The notes under the pieces: generated by a model
Databases searched by the model: none
What the model was told of the DNA's origin: nothing
Seen by the model: only the letters and a program-made list of their open reading frames with translations
In this document: positions 20,901 to 33,817 of the stretch, in pieces
Position numbering within the stretch: position 1 is the stretch's first letter
Layout of the letters: every line of letters begins with the position of its first letter
Assembly: GCA_004380135.1 (NCBI GenBank)
Contig: QXCR01000027.1
Coordinates: forward strand, 62,001 to 126,000
Origin: Stemphylium vesicarium
Lineage: Eukaryota; Ascomycota; Dothideomycetes; Pleosporales; Pleosporaceae
Length of the DNA: 64,000 bases
Direction: 5' to 3'
Translations under genes and position numbers: made by a program

Positions 20901-23700
20901 GGATACACCACAACACGTCGTAGTGGACGACAAACCTACAGGTTTCGAGCTCGACGACACGCCCAAGGACGCCGACCACTGTCAGTTATGGCCGGGCAAG
21001 GATTACTCCAACCCTCGTGTGCAAGATTTCTTCGCGTTAGACAAGCCATACGAGGAGATGTACGATCGCTCAAGGGTTCCCAGAATGCCCTGGCACGATG
21101 TCGGCATGCAGATTGTTGGCCAGCCCGCACGCGACTTGACTCGCCATTTCGTTCAGCGATGGAATTACTTGCTGCGCCAGCGCAAGCCATCCCGACCGAC
21201 GCCATTCTTGCTCCCACCACCTGACTTCAACCCTGCCGATATTGAGGCTCTTGGGCTTGACGGAACCTGCGAAGTACAAATCCTCCGTTCTGCATGTGCC
21301 TGGTCTTTGGGCACGCCCAACAAGGTCGAACACAGTATCATGAACGCATACGTACAAATGATCTCTACCTCGGAGCATTTCGTGTACATCGAGAACCAGT
21401 TCTACATCAGTAGCAGCGAGGTCCTGGGCACCAAGATTGAGAACAAGATCAACGACGCAATCGTCGACCGCATCAAGCGTGCACATGCGAATGACGAGGA
21501 CTGGAGGGCATGCATCATGGTTCCTCTCATGCCTGGATACCAGAACACTGTGGATGAGCAGGAAGGGAGCAGTGTCCGTCTCATTATGACTTGCCAGTAT
21601 CATAGCATCTGCCGTGGCGAAGGCTCAATTTTTGCGCGTCTGCGAGCTGCTGGTATTGAACCAGAAGATTACATCCAGTTCTATGCCTTGCGATCATGGG
21701 GCGAGGTCGGGCCGAACAAGATGTTGGTAACAGAACAGCTCTATATTCACGCCAAGATTATGGTTGTTGATGACCGTGTCGCTATCATTGGGTCTGCAAA
21801 CATCAACGAGCGGTCTATGTTGGGGTCACGGGACTCCGAAATTGCAGCCATCGTTCGCGATACTGAACTACTTGACTCTTACATGGGTGGTCAGCCATAC
21901 AAGGTCGGCAAGTTCCCTCACACACTCCGTATGCGTCTCATGCGAGAGCATCTTGGTGTTGACGTGGACTGCATCTCTGAGGAGGAGATGGTCAGTCAAA
22001 TGTCTGATGCCGATAGCGTCGGTTTCCATACTGAGTCGTCTGGTCCTGGCTCACCTACAGCCCAGCGCACGACTGAACAAAAGCTAGAAGAGAACAACTA
22101 CAGGATGCAGGATGAGCTCATTGAAAAGGCCGAAAAGCTACACAGCTTCAACCACGACTTCGACTGGGCCCAAGACCAGAACCCGCATCTTCACAACAGC
22201 AAGAAGCCATCAGCCGATACTCGTGTGCAGAACAACGCAGCCCATAGCAAGGATGTCCGTGGCGAAGGCCCCGATCATATGCTCGAGGTAGAACAACTCC
22301 GTCCAACCATCTCTCAAGCTAGGGACTCATACATTGATGAGCATGGTCATGAGAAACTTGTGACCGACATTGCCGCAGAAGGTTTCGCCTCCACACCAAA
22401 GAAGAGCGCCACTCTTAGGACCCGAAAGCGCAGCGGCACTACAGGTACTAGGACTAGCGCAATGAGTGCAATGACTGATGGAACCGGATATGCTGGTCTC
22501 CCACCCCCGAAGCTCCCGCGTATGGACACCATAAAGCTAGGCCTCACGCAACTCAGCCAGCTGCCTGCTTTGCCGATCTCGGATGATACTGACATTGGTG
22601 GTCCACCTGCTCTGCAGCGCACAGCGAGTCAAGGCTCTTCTTCGATCATTAACCCAATCCTCTCCGAGATGCGACGTCCTATCGTCACCGAAGACTGTAT
22701 GCGCGACCCTATCAACGACACGTTCTTCCTCGACACCTGGCACCAGATTGCGGAAAACAACACCAAATTGTTCCGTCAAGTATTCCGTTGCATGCCCGAC
22801 AACGAAGTCCGAACATGGAAAGAGTACCAGGAATATACTGCTTTCGGCCAGCGCTTCGCGAAGTCTCAAGAAGGCGACAAACCCCCAGTCCACAAGCAGC
22901 AGGATGCGCCCAGTACTACAGGACCTCCTGGTACAGGCATCACGGGCAAGCTTAGCTCAACTGCTGGCAATGTTGGAAAACAGGTTGGAGCGTTGGGCGA
23001 GAAGCTCAGTGAGAAGATGACCAACAATTCCAACAGCGAGAATGGCAACCATCATCGCTCTAGCATGGGTAATGTAGAGCAATGGGCCGATGATCAGGAG
23101 AAGCGCGTGCAGTCTCACAGCCCAGCCCCACCATCCAGCCGTGGATTACACCTCGACACGAACTCTGGCTCTACTTTGAACGAGAAGTTGGCCCCAGAGC
23201 CTGCCGACGATGCAGTTGTATCTCCCATGAACCCCGCTCCACCAGAGAAGACATTCACCTTCCCTGCTCCACCCCCCATCCCCGACAGTTCACACCTCGA
23301 CTTTGCGCAAAATCCGCCTCCCACCTCCCACTCGATGCGCGAACGCTCTCGCCAAGTCACTATCAACGAGCCTACTATTCATCCCTCGCAAACCACGCCG
23401 ACCCCCAACCGCTCAAACACGAAGCGCTCCCGTCGCCGCGCTACGACTAAGAGCTCCAACAAGACATTCCATGCCACGGATGCCGACATGATGCTTGACA
23501 AAGAGGATGCGAAGAGAGTGCTTGAGCTGGTTCAAGGACATATTGTGCTTTGGCCATATGACTGGTTGGAGAGCGAAGAGAGAGGTGGAGGATGGTTGTA
23601 TAACGTTGATCAGATTGCGCCGTTGGAAATTTAGTAAGTCGCCCCCGGAGATTTTTGAGGATTGGAAGTATCAGAGACTAACAAGTGTTGCAGCAATTAA
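17923..23700 (+). CDS. phospholipase D1 (PX-PH-HKD type)
   Basis: Hydrolyses phosphatidylcholine to phosphatidic acid and choline at membranes, the Spo14/PLD1 family. Exons 17923-23633 and 23694-23700 give 1905 residues. The first about 460 residues are disordered and Ser/Pro-rich. A PX region spans about 465-620, a PH region about 720-810 (KGWTKISMMNRHWPKWFLV), then the two catalytic HxKxxxxD motifs: H970/K972/D977 in HHEKICVID, and H1276/K1278/D1283 in IHAKIMVVD, each followed by GG or GSANINERS. A Ser-rich linker follows, then a conserved C-terminal WPYDWLESEERGGG block. Without the last intron the protein would end at Ile1903; splicing adds Tyr-Asn so it ends LEIYN. PLD C-termini are known to be sensitive for activity, which favours the spliced form. 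Family is certain; the end is well supported. Confidence 0.93.
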
Positions 23701-24748
23701 TTGAATTCCTGTCATATGTGGGAGAAGAAGCGGCGAGCGTTGCCCAGTCACAGGGCGTTGGAGACGCGGGCTCGCAACCTAGAAGCGAAAAAGCTCTCTT
23801 TTCTTGTATTTTCTGTTCCGTTTAATTGTTTCGCTTGCATCGCTTGAGTAAAGGAAAGAAGGAAGGGGTTAGGAAAGGGCGAATTCGGTTATAGATGCAT
23901 CTGCGCGGCGTTTCTTTTTCTTTCTGGTCTAGTTTCGTTTTCTACTTAATATCTTCTTCTCCCACTTATACTATTCGATCGCACTATGTGCGCCCCTCTT
24001 CTAGTTCCTAATCTTGCATCATAAACCTCACCGCTACCTGCGTTTTCCCTTGTTGTTTTCACTAGTCTGGTAAAAGAGGGAAAGGTAGATAGTAGTGTGT
24101 TTAAGTTAATTCGACATCAACTGTCCAAATCCCAACCCTTTCAAAACCACATGCTTACCATAAAGCCGTAAAAAGAACCCATCCAACCCGTAATCTATAT
24201 CACTAACTGACGTATACCGCTCTACTCTGCAGTCTTGAACATCACATTTATACAGCCATGTCTTTGTCAGCTGGGAGAGACAAGTCGGCTGCTGCTGCTG
24301 CCTAGTCCTTTGCCTTGCCCCTCAACAAGCCATCCAACTCGGGGCCACTATACAACATTGAGACTTGACCTATCCTATCGGGATGATCAGCCGAGCGATT
24401 TTCGAGGAATGCAACGTCCAATTATGTGACTGGGTAGGCATTGGTCCAACACGGCTGATGAGATCGGGTAATATGCGGTTTCGCCACTGGGGGTGGTCAT
24501 GCACCACATGGGTAGGATGAGAGTGTGTGTGGAGGGATGTAGGTAGGTGGTTGTATAAGAAAGGATGGTATGTTCTTGCTAGAGGTGAACGGAACTTACG
24601 ATTTTACCTTGACAAAACTAATGGGAGAGCTGATTTGACCTTGACTGTGGAAGACGTTCTTTGCTGCAGTAGTTACTTACAAATAATAGTGGCAAGCAGG
24701 CAGACAGTTGTTAAACACCCACCAGCATCACCATCACGGCCACCAAGC
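23701..24748. other. PLD 3' region and HET gene 5' region
   Basis: T-rich after the PLD stop, as in a 3' untranslated region. No gene recognised. Confidence 0.45.
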
Positions 24749-27303
24749 ATGTCCCACTTCGAACAACAAACCCTCTGCGCCACGTGCCTCACCCTCCCCC
24801 TCCTTTCCATCCCCACCCTCCCCCGGTCATGGAACAAGGCCGCAATCCCATCAGAAGCGCACCCCACACTACACTCCCTCCTCAACCCAGCCTTCGCCTC
24901 CCTCTGCCGCTCTTCCTCCTCCTGCTCCACCTCCCCTTCCCAATCCAGCCCCACTCCACCAACAATAACACCAGCATCATCAGAGGGAAGCATAGGCCAC
25001 CCCTACCACACCTCGCTCGCCTCCCTCCATGCCGCCGCACGCGCCGGATGCAGTATCTGCGGCGTAGTGCAACGCAGTGTCGACGAGTTTCTGACAGATT
25101 GGGACGAGGAGTGTAAAGAAGACGAGAGGAGGGGATGGAAGAAGAGAGGAGAGGGAGATGGAGACGGGGGCTTGAATTGGAAGAGTATGAGTGTGGCGCG
25201 GGGAAGGAACGATACGGGGGGGTTTATGGTGCTGGTGAGGGATGTGAGGGAGGCGTGGGTGGCGTGGGTTGTTGCTGCTGTGGGGATTGTTGTTGAAGGT
25301 CAGTTTGTCTACAACTCTTTTTCTTTCTTGTTTCTTGTATAGATTTTTGTTGTCGGGGCTGGGTGAACGGGGGTAGAGTTGGATTGGAAGTGGAAGCGGC
25401 TACTAACGAGACTATGCTAGATGACGATCCACTCGCGCCTCTCATTCGAGGACGGAAAATCGATGCCTCACGCCAGGGCATCGAGGCCTCGCTTAATCGT
25501 GCCGTGAAGTGGGTAAACCGATGCGACGAGCGTTGTTCCAGTGGATGTCGCCCTCTTGCTTCCGCGCCTCTACCAGCGAGAGTCCTGGATCTGGGAGTCA
25601 ATGCAGCGGAAGAAGACGTCGTATTGTGTGAACCTGCGCCGGGGGAAACGGAAAAATATGCCGCGTTGAGCTATGTGTGGGGTGACACGAGTCCCTTTAC
25701 GATCACGCGGGCGGATTTGGAAGAGAAGAAAAAGCGGATTGATGTAGGGAGGTTGCCGAAGACGATTGGGGATGCGGTTAGGGTGGCGAGGAAGTTGGGG
25801 GTGAGGTTTTTGTGGGTTGATGCTTTGTGGTAAGAACCCTCCACCTTTCTTTTCGCGTGTCTCTTCTATGTGGCTTGACTCTTTTCGTATCATTATCCTT
25901 GCCCAGCATTTTCTCATCTGTAGGAGTCCAGCTTGACGGATAACACAAACAGTACAACCCAAGACGAGGCAAAACAACATCCTCGCTCAACACCCCCCAC
26001 AGCATCAATCTATTCCAACGCCTACATTGTACTTTCCGCGACTGGCTCCCCCTCCGCTACATCTGGCATCTCAATCTTCTCTCCGAACAGGGTTGAAGCA
26101 GATCGATACCATGGCTTCTCCTACTCCACCACTACCACTACCGAGGACAACGAAGAGGAAGAGCTGAATGGCACCGTCTACTCATACCTAAGCGAAAAAG
26201 ACGTAGCAGTCTACTACGGCACGCACGATTTGATATCCGAACAGCCACTAAGCCAACGTGCGTGGGCGCTGCAAGAGAGGTGGTTAGCACGACGTGTACT
26301 GTATTTCAGCTCCCCGCAAATGTTCTTCGAGTGCAGTTGCGGGATCTGGGGTGAAGAAGGTTTTTACCAGGCAGGAAAGGGGGGTAACAGCGACGACGAT
26401 GACGGTGCAACTTCTGCCTTATCTTCTCTCACGCCCTCTTCTTCACCATACCCATCCGAAGCAGCATTCCTCGGCGGAAAGAAAACATGGCAGGAAGTTA
26501 TAGAAGCCTACGCGAGCCTGAACCTCACGCACCCAGCGGACAAACTCCCCGCTCTGGCCAACCTCGCGCGCGCATACCACCGCCAGCAGGACCGCTGTGC
26601 CACCGGCACCAACGTAACGGACGAGTACGTAGCAGGCTTCTGGCGAAGCGAATTACTCGGGCACTTGATCTGGGATACCGTTGGCACCACCACACCAAGT
26701 CCAGTGTACCGTTCGCCGAGTTGGAGCTGGGCAGCCATCGACGGGCCATTCGGCATATTCACTCCCGGACAGGGCCGTGATGCTAGAGGACAGTGGAATG
26801 CACTTGCTAGTGTCCTATTCTATGACGTCGTGCTCAAAGATAAGGCGGATCCCTACGGTGAGATCGAAGCTGCGACACTCACGTTACGTACGCCGCTCGA
26901 ACGTCTTCTTCGCCCCACCTCAGACGGAGAAGAAGAGCCGTTTTTTCCTAGTAAGCAAAAGGCCCCGAAGATGAGGGCGAAGAACGGGAATAAGGATTTT
27001 CTCGGTGGACCCTTTGACTCCCTTGCTCATGCGGAGATGGCGAGGGGGAGGGAGTTGTTCGCGGCGGTGTTGTGGTGGTGTTTTGAGGAGGGGAGTGGGT
27101 GTGGGCAGGGCGTGCCGTACTATCATACTGTTATAGTGGCGAGGGTACAGGAAGAGAGGAAGGGAGTGGGTGTGCAGGGAAATGTGTATGAGAGGTTGGG
27201 TAAGATGCCGATGGGGAAGGGAAGCCTTGGGGAGTGTGCATGGATGGACGCGGAGGGAAAGGTGGGGGATGAGGGGGCGTTGGAGACAATTGTTTTGGTG
27301 TAA
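24749..27303 (+). CDS. heterokaryon-incompatibility (HET) domain protein
   Basis: Exons 24749-25298, 25343-25829 and 25932-27303, joined by introns of 44 and 102 bases, give 802 residues. HET proteins trigger or regulate programmed cell death on fusion of unlike hyphae, and many are orphan innate-immunity-like genes. Motifs in order: EKYAALSYVWGD near residue 290, TIGDAVRVARKLGVRFLWVD and the intron-split ALC, ASIYSNAYIVLSATGS, and QPLSQRAWALQERWLARR near residue 455. The N-terminal 180 residues have Cys pairs (CATC, CSICGV). The C-terminus has PSWSWAAIDGP, common in this subfamily. The second intron acceptor is chosen at CAG 25931 because it keeps DALC in frame with the downstream HET half; a nearer TAG does not. 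No NACHT, TPR or other partner domain is fused. Role in this organism is inferred from family. Confidence 0.87.
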
Positions 27304-28859
27304 GGGCTTTTGGTGGGGTAGGAAAGGATGGAAGAGGAGCTTTTTGATTTGAAATTTGGGACTTGGGGATGCGTGTGTTGGTTGCGATGCAAGCAGTTCA
27401 TAGTCAATCCCTCGTGTCCATCGTCACTTGGCTACTTTGAACGCCCTCGCACAGCGGTATCTCACGGTAGCCGGCCGTTGGGATTAGATGGGACCCCGAC
27501 ATCACAATTTGTATCTTCAGCATACTGCCCGTTTCGCAGAAGGATGCGCAACGTGTTGAAACAGAAAGGCAGACGCTCATCCTCCATTAACGAAAACGCG
27601 GAACTAGAGCGCTCTAAGCGGAGCCTTGTCCGCAAAAAACAGGTACTGCGCAACAGCAGCAACAACTGAGCTTGATCACAAAGTACAATCAACCATCGGG
27701 TGAAATACCTGCGTATACTCAAGACAGTCCCTTTCTCAATATATCGACTAAGAAGCAACGAGAAACAAGCACTCTGAAGCTACAACAGCCACTGCACTGC
27801 ACACTCAACGCAGCAGCAAAGGTTACAAGGCCCCAACGCGCGGCGTATACAAGGGGATCAGGGAACTATTTCACGACCCCGACTCTTCCGACGCAGATGA
27901 AGCCAACAGCGAAAATCACTTACTCTCGCGACAACCACAAAAAAACCTAGAGGGAAATTGCGATTCCCATCCCAGGGTAAACACAACCAGCGTTCGCGCA
28001 TCCACCCCAAATATAGCACGCAATCTGCGCTTCCCTTGTTGCGAGCAAAATGCAGCGCAGGCCAAACACCGCACCCTGCGCATTAACCTCAAGCATTGGT
28101 GCTGAAACAATAGAAGCGAAGCAAGGTGGGTTTTCGCAATCACCTGGGTGACAATCGCGTTATCGGTTACAGTTTCCGACGCGTTAGACGAAAGGGCGTC
28201 GTGTCGTGTCGTGTTCGTGTTGCTAAGGTGCGGTACGTTCGGCAGAAACGCACGGGGCGGACACGCTTCTGTGCTGGCTTTTTGTTGCGTTGCTGAGCAG
28301 CGAACCGCACGCCGCTCGGGTTACCGCGTTTGATGAGTTCCGTGATTGATGGAAAGGGCGTGTGCCGCATACCGAAGGGGAAAAGGGTGCGACGGAGTTA
28401 GTTGGGAAGAGTGCGAGTGGGCTTTGCGAAATGCCGGGCGCATACTGGGTCATTTTTGGGAAAATTGCGCGAAAAAGCAGAGAATCGATAGTTTTGCAGA
28501 GCACAGAAAGTTGGGAACAGATGATGTAAAATTCAATAATAATCGTGATTTCATTGATGCGGTTTGCCTGATGAGTTTAGTGGCACAGTGCTGAAAGATG
28601 CGATCGAGAAAATGGGCCGATCAAGCAATCGCAGCGTAAGCATAAAAATACATGTCAAATGGAGTCACTTCCGGTGAGCCATTCGTATCCACCGCCAAAC
28701 GCCGATTTGCCGAAGAAGAAAGAACCAGAGATCGAAAAAATCGTAGATCAATGCAGCCAGTGATGATAACGATGAACCGTGAGGGGATTTTTGTTGCCGT
28801 GTGTGTGTGTGTGAGGGGAAAGGAAATGAGAAGGAAGAGGAAGGAAGTGAGGATGCTCG
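27304..28859. other. intergenic between convergent genes
   Basis: Contains a short (GT)7 tract near 28801. Open frames here are short and of random composition. No gene recognised in 1.5 kb. Confidence 0.45.
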
Positions 28860-29792
28860 TTACATCTCCATCGCGTCGATGTCCCCGTTGGCTGTGGGGA
28901 TGTTGGCAACGGGTTGAGCGATGGGGGTTGTCGCAGGTTCCGAGGGAGTAAGCTGACGAGCATTGATGCGCTCGCCCTCAACGCGAGGGGTGGCACCGAA
29001 CATGAGGTTGCTGACCGTGCGTTCGAGTGACCAGCCAACTAGCTGGCACCATTGAAGACTGTCCGAGAACAACCAGTAGCCCTGGACACCGTGCTGCTTT
29101 GCGCGTACAAGATAGGCGTTGAGCGATTCCTTCTCTAGCATGACAAGCACGTCGGTGAAATCGAAATGACGTTCGATGACGCGCGAGTATGCGCGCGCCG
29201 CATCGCGGAGGTTCGGGTTGGACATGACGTTCTTCCAGCCGACACCAAGCGATGAGATGAGCGTGTTGATGGTGGTGCCGTTGTCGTCGATGAGCTCTTC
29301 AGTCTTCTGAGCATCCATGTCGTTGAGAGATGGAACCTGAACGTTGGCAGTCGGGCTCATTCGAACTGATTTGCGCGATACAGCGATGGGGCGGACAGCC
29401 TCAGCCTTCTCTTCCTTCTCGATCTTCTCTTCGTACCAGGTTCCCGATTGCGACTCAGCTGCCATTGAGTAACCAGGCTCGCCGGGGTAGATGAGAGTCA
29501 TGCCTGGGCCATAGACTGGCTCAGGCTTCGGCTTCGCAGGTGATTGAGTGATGATGGATCCGACAGGTAGGTTCTCCTCCGGCTCGTCGACGTCGGCGAT
29601 GGATCGTTTGCGCCCAGCGGTGGCATTAGAAACGGCGGCTAGATAGTTGAGCGAGGGTGGAGTAGGGTATTTGGGGCGGAAGTTACCCATTGGTGATGCG
29701 GCGGCGGCGCTCTGGTGGTGTGGAAAGTAGCCCTGCGGTTGCTGGGGCGGCAGGACCACAGTTGGCGACGAGGCGTAGTAGTTCAGGCCCAT
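28860..29792 (-). CDS. conserved hypothetical protein, Pro/Gln-rich N-terminus
   Basis: Single exon, 310 residues, starting MGLNYYASSPTVVLPPQQPQ. The first 60 residues are low-complexity with His/Gln/Pro. A basic patch GRKRSIADVDEPEE could be a nuclear signal. The middle is charged; the last 140 residues look folded: TINTLISSLGVGWKNVMSNP, YSRVIERHFDFTDVLVML, then ESLNAYLVRAKQHGVQGYWL and QWCQLVGWSLERTVSNLMFG. The tail is Pro/Thr-rich. Not recognised as any known enzyme. Divergent from CCT gamma with 775 bases between. Confidence 0.75.
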   Translation of the reverse strand: MGLNYYASSPTVVLPPQQPQGYFPHHQSAAAASPMGNFRPKYPTPPSLNYLAAVSNATAGRKRSIADVDEPEENLPVGSIITQSPAKPKPEPVYGPGMTLIYPGEPGYSMAAESQSGTWYEEKIEKEEKAEAVRPIAVSRKSVRMSPTANVQVPSLNDMDAQKTEELIDDNGTTINTLISSLGVGWKNVMSNPNLRDAARAYSRVIERHFDFTDVLVMLEKESLNAYLVRAKQHGVQGYWLFSDSLQWCQLVGWSLERTVSNLMFGATPRVEGERINARQLTPSEPATTPIAQPVANIPTANGDIDAMEM

Positions 29793-30567
29793 ACTGTATG
29801 TTTAGTAGATTAGAATGATAGAGGTATAAGGATACAAAAGTTTGTGTAGTGACTACTGGACAAAAGATGAGCACGCGACGATATGCCTTGGGGTGTCACT
29901 TGAAGCGACGGCGATGATGAAGTAAATGATAGTGGTAAAGTGAGGCGCAGAGATGATGGAGGATGGAGGATGGAGGGTGTGGATGTAGGAGTGGAGGATA
30001 GGATGGATGGATGAGAGGATGGGGGTATTCAAGTATAAAAGAGTCCAGGTGAGGGACAGAAGAAAGGCTGAGCTGAGGGTTTGGCGCGAGCAGTGAGATG
30101 GAGGAGGGAAGGTCTGGAGGGCGCCAGAGCCGTCTTGTAAGCTGCGCGCAAGTCCCGTGAGAGGCTGGAAGCGACGCGGTGAGAGGCGGCAGAATGTAGG
30201 GTAAAATAGTCCGGCCAGACATGTCCAGGGCAGGTTAGGCGCGCATTGGCCGGCTGACGAGGTTTGGCGGCCATATCCGGCAGGCGCCAAGGTTTGTGTA
30301 AGGCAGGGCCGATGCAGAGCTGGGGGTGGAACTTGCCGGGTCTAGCGAGCTGAGCTGCTGCTACGCTGAGTCAGCTGTGGCTGATGGATCTGTGGCTGGT
30401 GGTCGGCCTCGGATTATCCGCGCCGGGATAGTGGCGGTTGCGACGCGGTTTTTGGTAGCAAAAGTTAGCGGAGGAGCTGCAAGGCACCAGACGCAAGATA
30501 CCCCACGCACCTCTAATCACGAGCCCCTCTTTCCTCCCTACAGCGCTTTTCGACCAAGTTATTCAAC
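29793..30567. promoter_or_regulatory. divergent promoter region
   Basis: Separates the hypothetical gene (-) and CCT gamma (+). From about 29940 to 30025 the + strand is almost all purine with GGAT/GGATG repeats (polypyrimidine on the other strand), the kind of tract common in fungal 5' untranslated regions. No factor site can be named safely. Confidence 0.4.
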
Positions 30568-32363
30568 ATGCAGGCGCCAGTGGTGGTTATGAGTGCGTCC
30601 ATTGAAAGATTTGAGGCCTTGACAGCCCACTAACCCGACAACAGACACGCAGACCCCGGGTGGGGAGCGCCAGTTCGGCCGCAAAGCTCAGCTTTCCAAC
30701 ATCACAGCGGCCAAGACGGTCTCAGACATTATCCGATCATGTCTCGGACCCAAGGCCATGCTGAAGATGCTGCTCGACCCCATGGGCGGCATTGTCCTCA
30801 CCAACGACGGCCATGCCATCCTCCGAGAGATCGAAGTCGCACACCCGGCCGCCAAGAGTATGATTGAGCTCAGCAGGACACAAGATGAGGAAGTTGGTGA
30901 TGGCACTACCACTGTCATCATATTAGGTGCGTAGTGGATGTGACCATGTCTTCGCAGAAGCTGACAACAAACAGCGGGAGAGATCCTCGCACAAGCTCTG
31001 CCCCAGCTCGAGCGCAACATCCACCCGGTCGTGATTATCCAAGCGTTCAAGAAGGCTCTCGCCGATGCCCTCGAAATCATTAACGAGATCGCTGTTGAAG
31101 TCGACATCAACGACGACGAGCAAATGTACAAGATCATCAACTCCTCAATCGGCACAAAGTTCGTTTCGCGATGGTCGGATCTGATGTGCAGCCTTGCCCT
31201 CAAGGCCGTCCGCTGCGTCTCCCTCGATGTTGGCGCTGGCAAGAAGGAGGTCGACATTAAGCGTTATGCACGTATCGAGAAGATTCCTGGCGGCGAGATT
31301 GAGGACAGCGAGGTGTTGGACGGAGTCATGGTGAACAAGGACATCACACACCCAAAGATGAGGCGGAGAATTGAGAACCCTCGCGTTCTGTTGTTGGACT
31401 GCACGCTGGAGTACAAGAAGGGCGAGAGTCAAACGAACATCGAGGTCAGCAAAGAGGAGGACTGGAACAGGATACTGCAAATCGAGGAGGAGCAGGTCAA
31501 GGCCATGTGCGACGCCATCATTGCTCTTAAGCCCGATCTCGTCATCACCGAGAAGGGTGTCAGCGGTAGGTTACTCTACTATCTCTCTGTTGTACACTCG
31601 CTAACTTGAACCAGATCTTGCACAGCACTACCTCGTCAAGGCCGACATCACCGCTATCCGCCGTGTCCGCAAGACAGACAACAACCGTATCGCTCGTGCG
31701 ACCGGTGCTACCATCGTCAACTCCGTCTTCGCAGCCGCTGCCTCAGACATCGGTACCGAATGCGGTCTGTTTGAGATTTCCAAGATTGGCGACGAATACT
31801 TCACCTTCCTCACAAAGTGCAAGAACCCCAAGGCATGCACCATCATGCTCAGGGGACCCTCAAAAGATATCCTGAACGAGATCGAGCGGAATCTGCACGA
31901 TGCCATGGGCGTCACTAGGAACGTGATATGGAACCCCAAGCTCTGCCCAGGTGGTGGTGCGACTGAGATGGCTATTGCTGTCGGCCTGGACAGGAGGGGA
32001 AAGCTGATCGAAGGCGTCGCACAATGGCCCTACAAGGCAGTTGCTGAAGCTATGGAGGTCATCCCACGCACACTCATCCAGAACTCTGGTAACAGCCCGA
32101 TCAAGGTCCTCACTCAACTGCGCGCAAAGCACGCAGAGGGCTACGAGGATGGCAAGCAGACTGGAAGCTCATGGGGTATTGATGGTGATGCTGGCAAGGT
32201 CGTTGATATGAACACATACAACGTCTGGGAGCCTTTGGCCGTCAAGGAGCAGAGTGTCAAGACCGCCGTCGAGAGCGCCTGCTTGCTATTGAGGGTAGAC
32301 GATATCGTTGCTGCGAAATCCGCCAAGCAAGTAAGCGGCCCGATAGGTGGTGGCGACGACTAG
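30568..32363 (+). CDS. CCT3: chaperonin TCP-1 complex gamma subunit (CCT3)
   Basis: Subunit of the cytosolic CCT/TRiC chaperonin that folds actin and tubulin. Exons 30568-30592, 30645-30926, 30975-31565 and 31615-32363 give 548 residues, the normal length. ATPase motifs are visible: LTNDGHAILREI, DEEVGDGTTTVIILAGE (split by intron 2), and CPGGGATEMAIA. Gamma-type marks are FGRKAQLSNI near the N-terminus, VDIKRYARIEKIPGGEI and VLDGVMVNKDITHPKMRRRI. The C-terminus is LLLRVDDIVAAKSAKQV and a Gly/Asp tail. The tiny first exon codes only MQAPVVVM before the phase-1 intron; all junctions are GT-AG. Confidence is high. Confidence 0.96.
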
Positions 32364-33817
32364 ACGTTTGCTCTCATTGTTTCCACGATTCACGGGGTCC
32401 TGCTCTACTCGCTACTACAATGAACAAATCAAGTCTATTGAGACTAAGAACTTACAGCCATATCCCCATTTGTGATGGTCGTTGCTCATTTCTCTTTATT
32501 TCATGCAGTAGATACGTCATCTCGAAAGATGCACCGTCGCTCGGAGCCGCCGTATCTCAAGAAAAGTCGGTGAGCGTCGGTGAGCCTTGAGCACCCTGGA
32601 ATGAGCTTCTTTGAAAGTCTACAGCACGGTCCTCTCTACACATCCTCCACCAATCGCATCTTGATCATGCTTAGGGCTGCTCTCTTCCAAGCCGCCTCTA
32701 GACACTTTCTATACACATGCAGGCATCCATCTGTGGCCAGATTCCCTACATGCAAGCATGCCCCGGCTTATCGGATACGGTGTCGCAAGACATTCATGAC
32801 TATTTCTCCAACATTGCTAGCTGGGCATGTGCCTTGCCAAGGCTTGATCTGCTTACCGCGGCTGCAGGAAGAAGCTCTTGCCTTGTACGGTATTCTGGGC
32901 GGTGGTTATGGCTGTTGTTCGAGACTGCTTGTTAACAGATCGTTTGGGTAGGGGTGTAAAGCGTAGCTACCTATCTAGGTACGTTGTGAGGGTAAGTTGC
33001 TTGACTTAGGACCGAGATGCTATATGGAGAGTACATCAATTTTCTACCTTCCGATTCCATGGATCTGTTACTTCTATTTCTCAACCGTGTGGCGATCAAG
33101 GCCGGCGCATATCGTCTTCTGATACTTGCCTCCAGGCACTCGATCACATCATCATTGCTCTTGCTGTATACGGGTGATCTCGTTCTAAGGGAGTATGAAG
33201 GGTTGGATGCTCAGATTTGTCTCCGGGTCTCTACCAATGTAGCCAAATGGATCGGAACTGTTGTTCCCCTGGCCGTCGGCATACGATGTCAACAGCGTCA
33301 GCAATAGACACTTTCATAAGGATGAGATACTGATATAAAGGCGGTCTATATTATTGTTGCAACCCTACTGCGTTGTGGAATCTGCCGCTCAGCATTGAAG
33401 TCACTGATAGAAAAAATATAAAGGCGGTCTATCATTTTTGCTTCTCACTGGTAGCAGCAAGCTCTAGCCTACAAAGTACATGACTTTCTGCCGCATTCCC
33501 ACTTGCGAAATACTCATTTCCGCTTTCTCTCCTCGTTCGCACAAAGTCTAGTCTTCGTATCTTTCAGGCCGTCTGATCTCTATCTCTTCCATCCAGACGA
33601 TAAGATTCCGAGTCTACAAAGCCCACCCCTACCGTGTTCGGGTATGCTGCTTATTTACTGATTGCAAAAGTGGGAATCCTGGAAGAGTTCTTCGCCTCAC
33701 GACGTCCATTGTCCATACAAGGAACTAGATTCTCATGGAACTTTCAGATGTATGTTTCTTCAGAACCACTTGTTCCTCCGCTTGCTATGACGTACAGTCG
33801 TCGTCGCTCCTTCCGCA
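32364..33817. other. intergenic with dispersed repeat copy
   Basis: Contains copy B of the 55-base repeat. Several open frames, the longest under 125 codons, have no coding signature. Confidence 0.45.
33333..33432 (-). repeat. 55-base dispersed repeat, copy B, with flanking direct repeats
   Basis: The 55-base core at 33355-33409 matches 12033-12087 in inverted orientation at 52 of 55 bases. The core is bracketed by two perfect 17-base direct repeats, ATATAAAGGCGGTCTAT at 33333-33349 and 33416-33432. Copy A keeps a looser form of this element on one side. Confidence 0.75.

Noticed and set aside
32580..33307. Several plus-strand open frames after CCT gamma
   Set aside because: No conserved motif, no joinable exons and variable composition.
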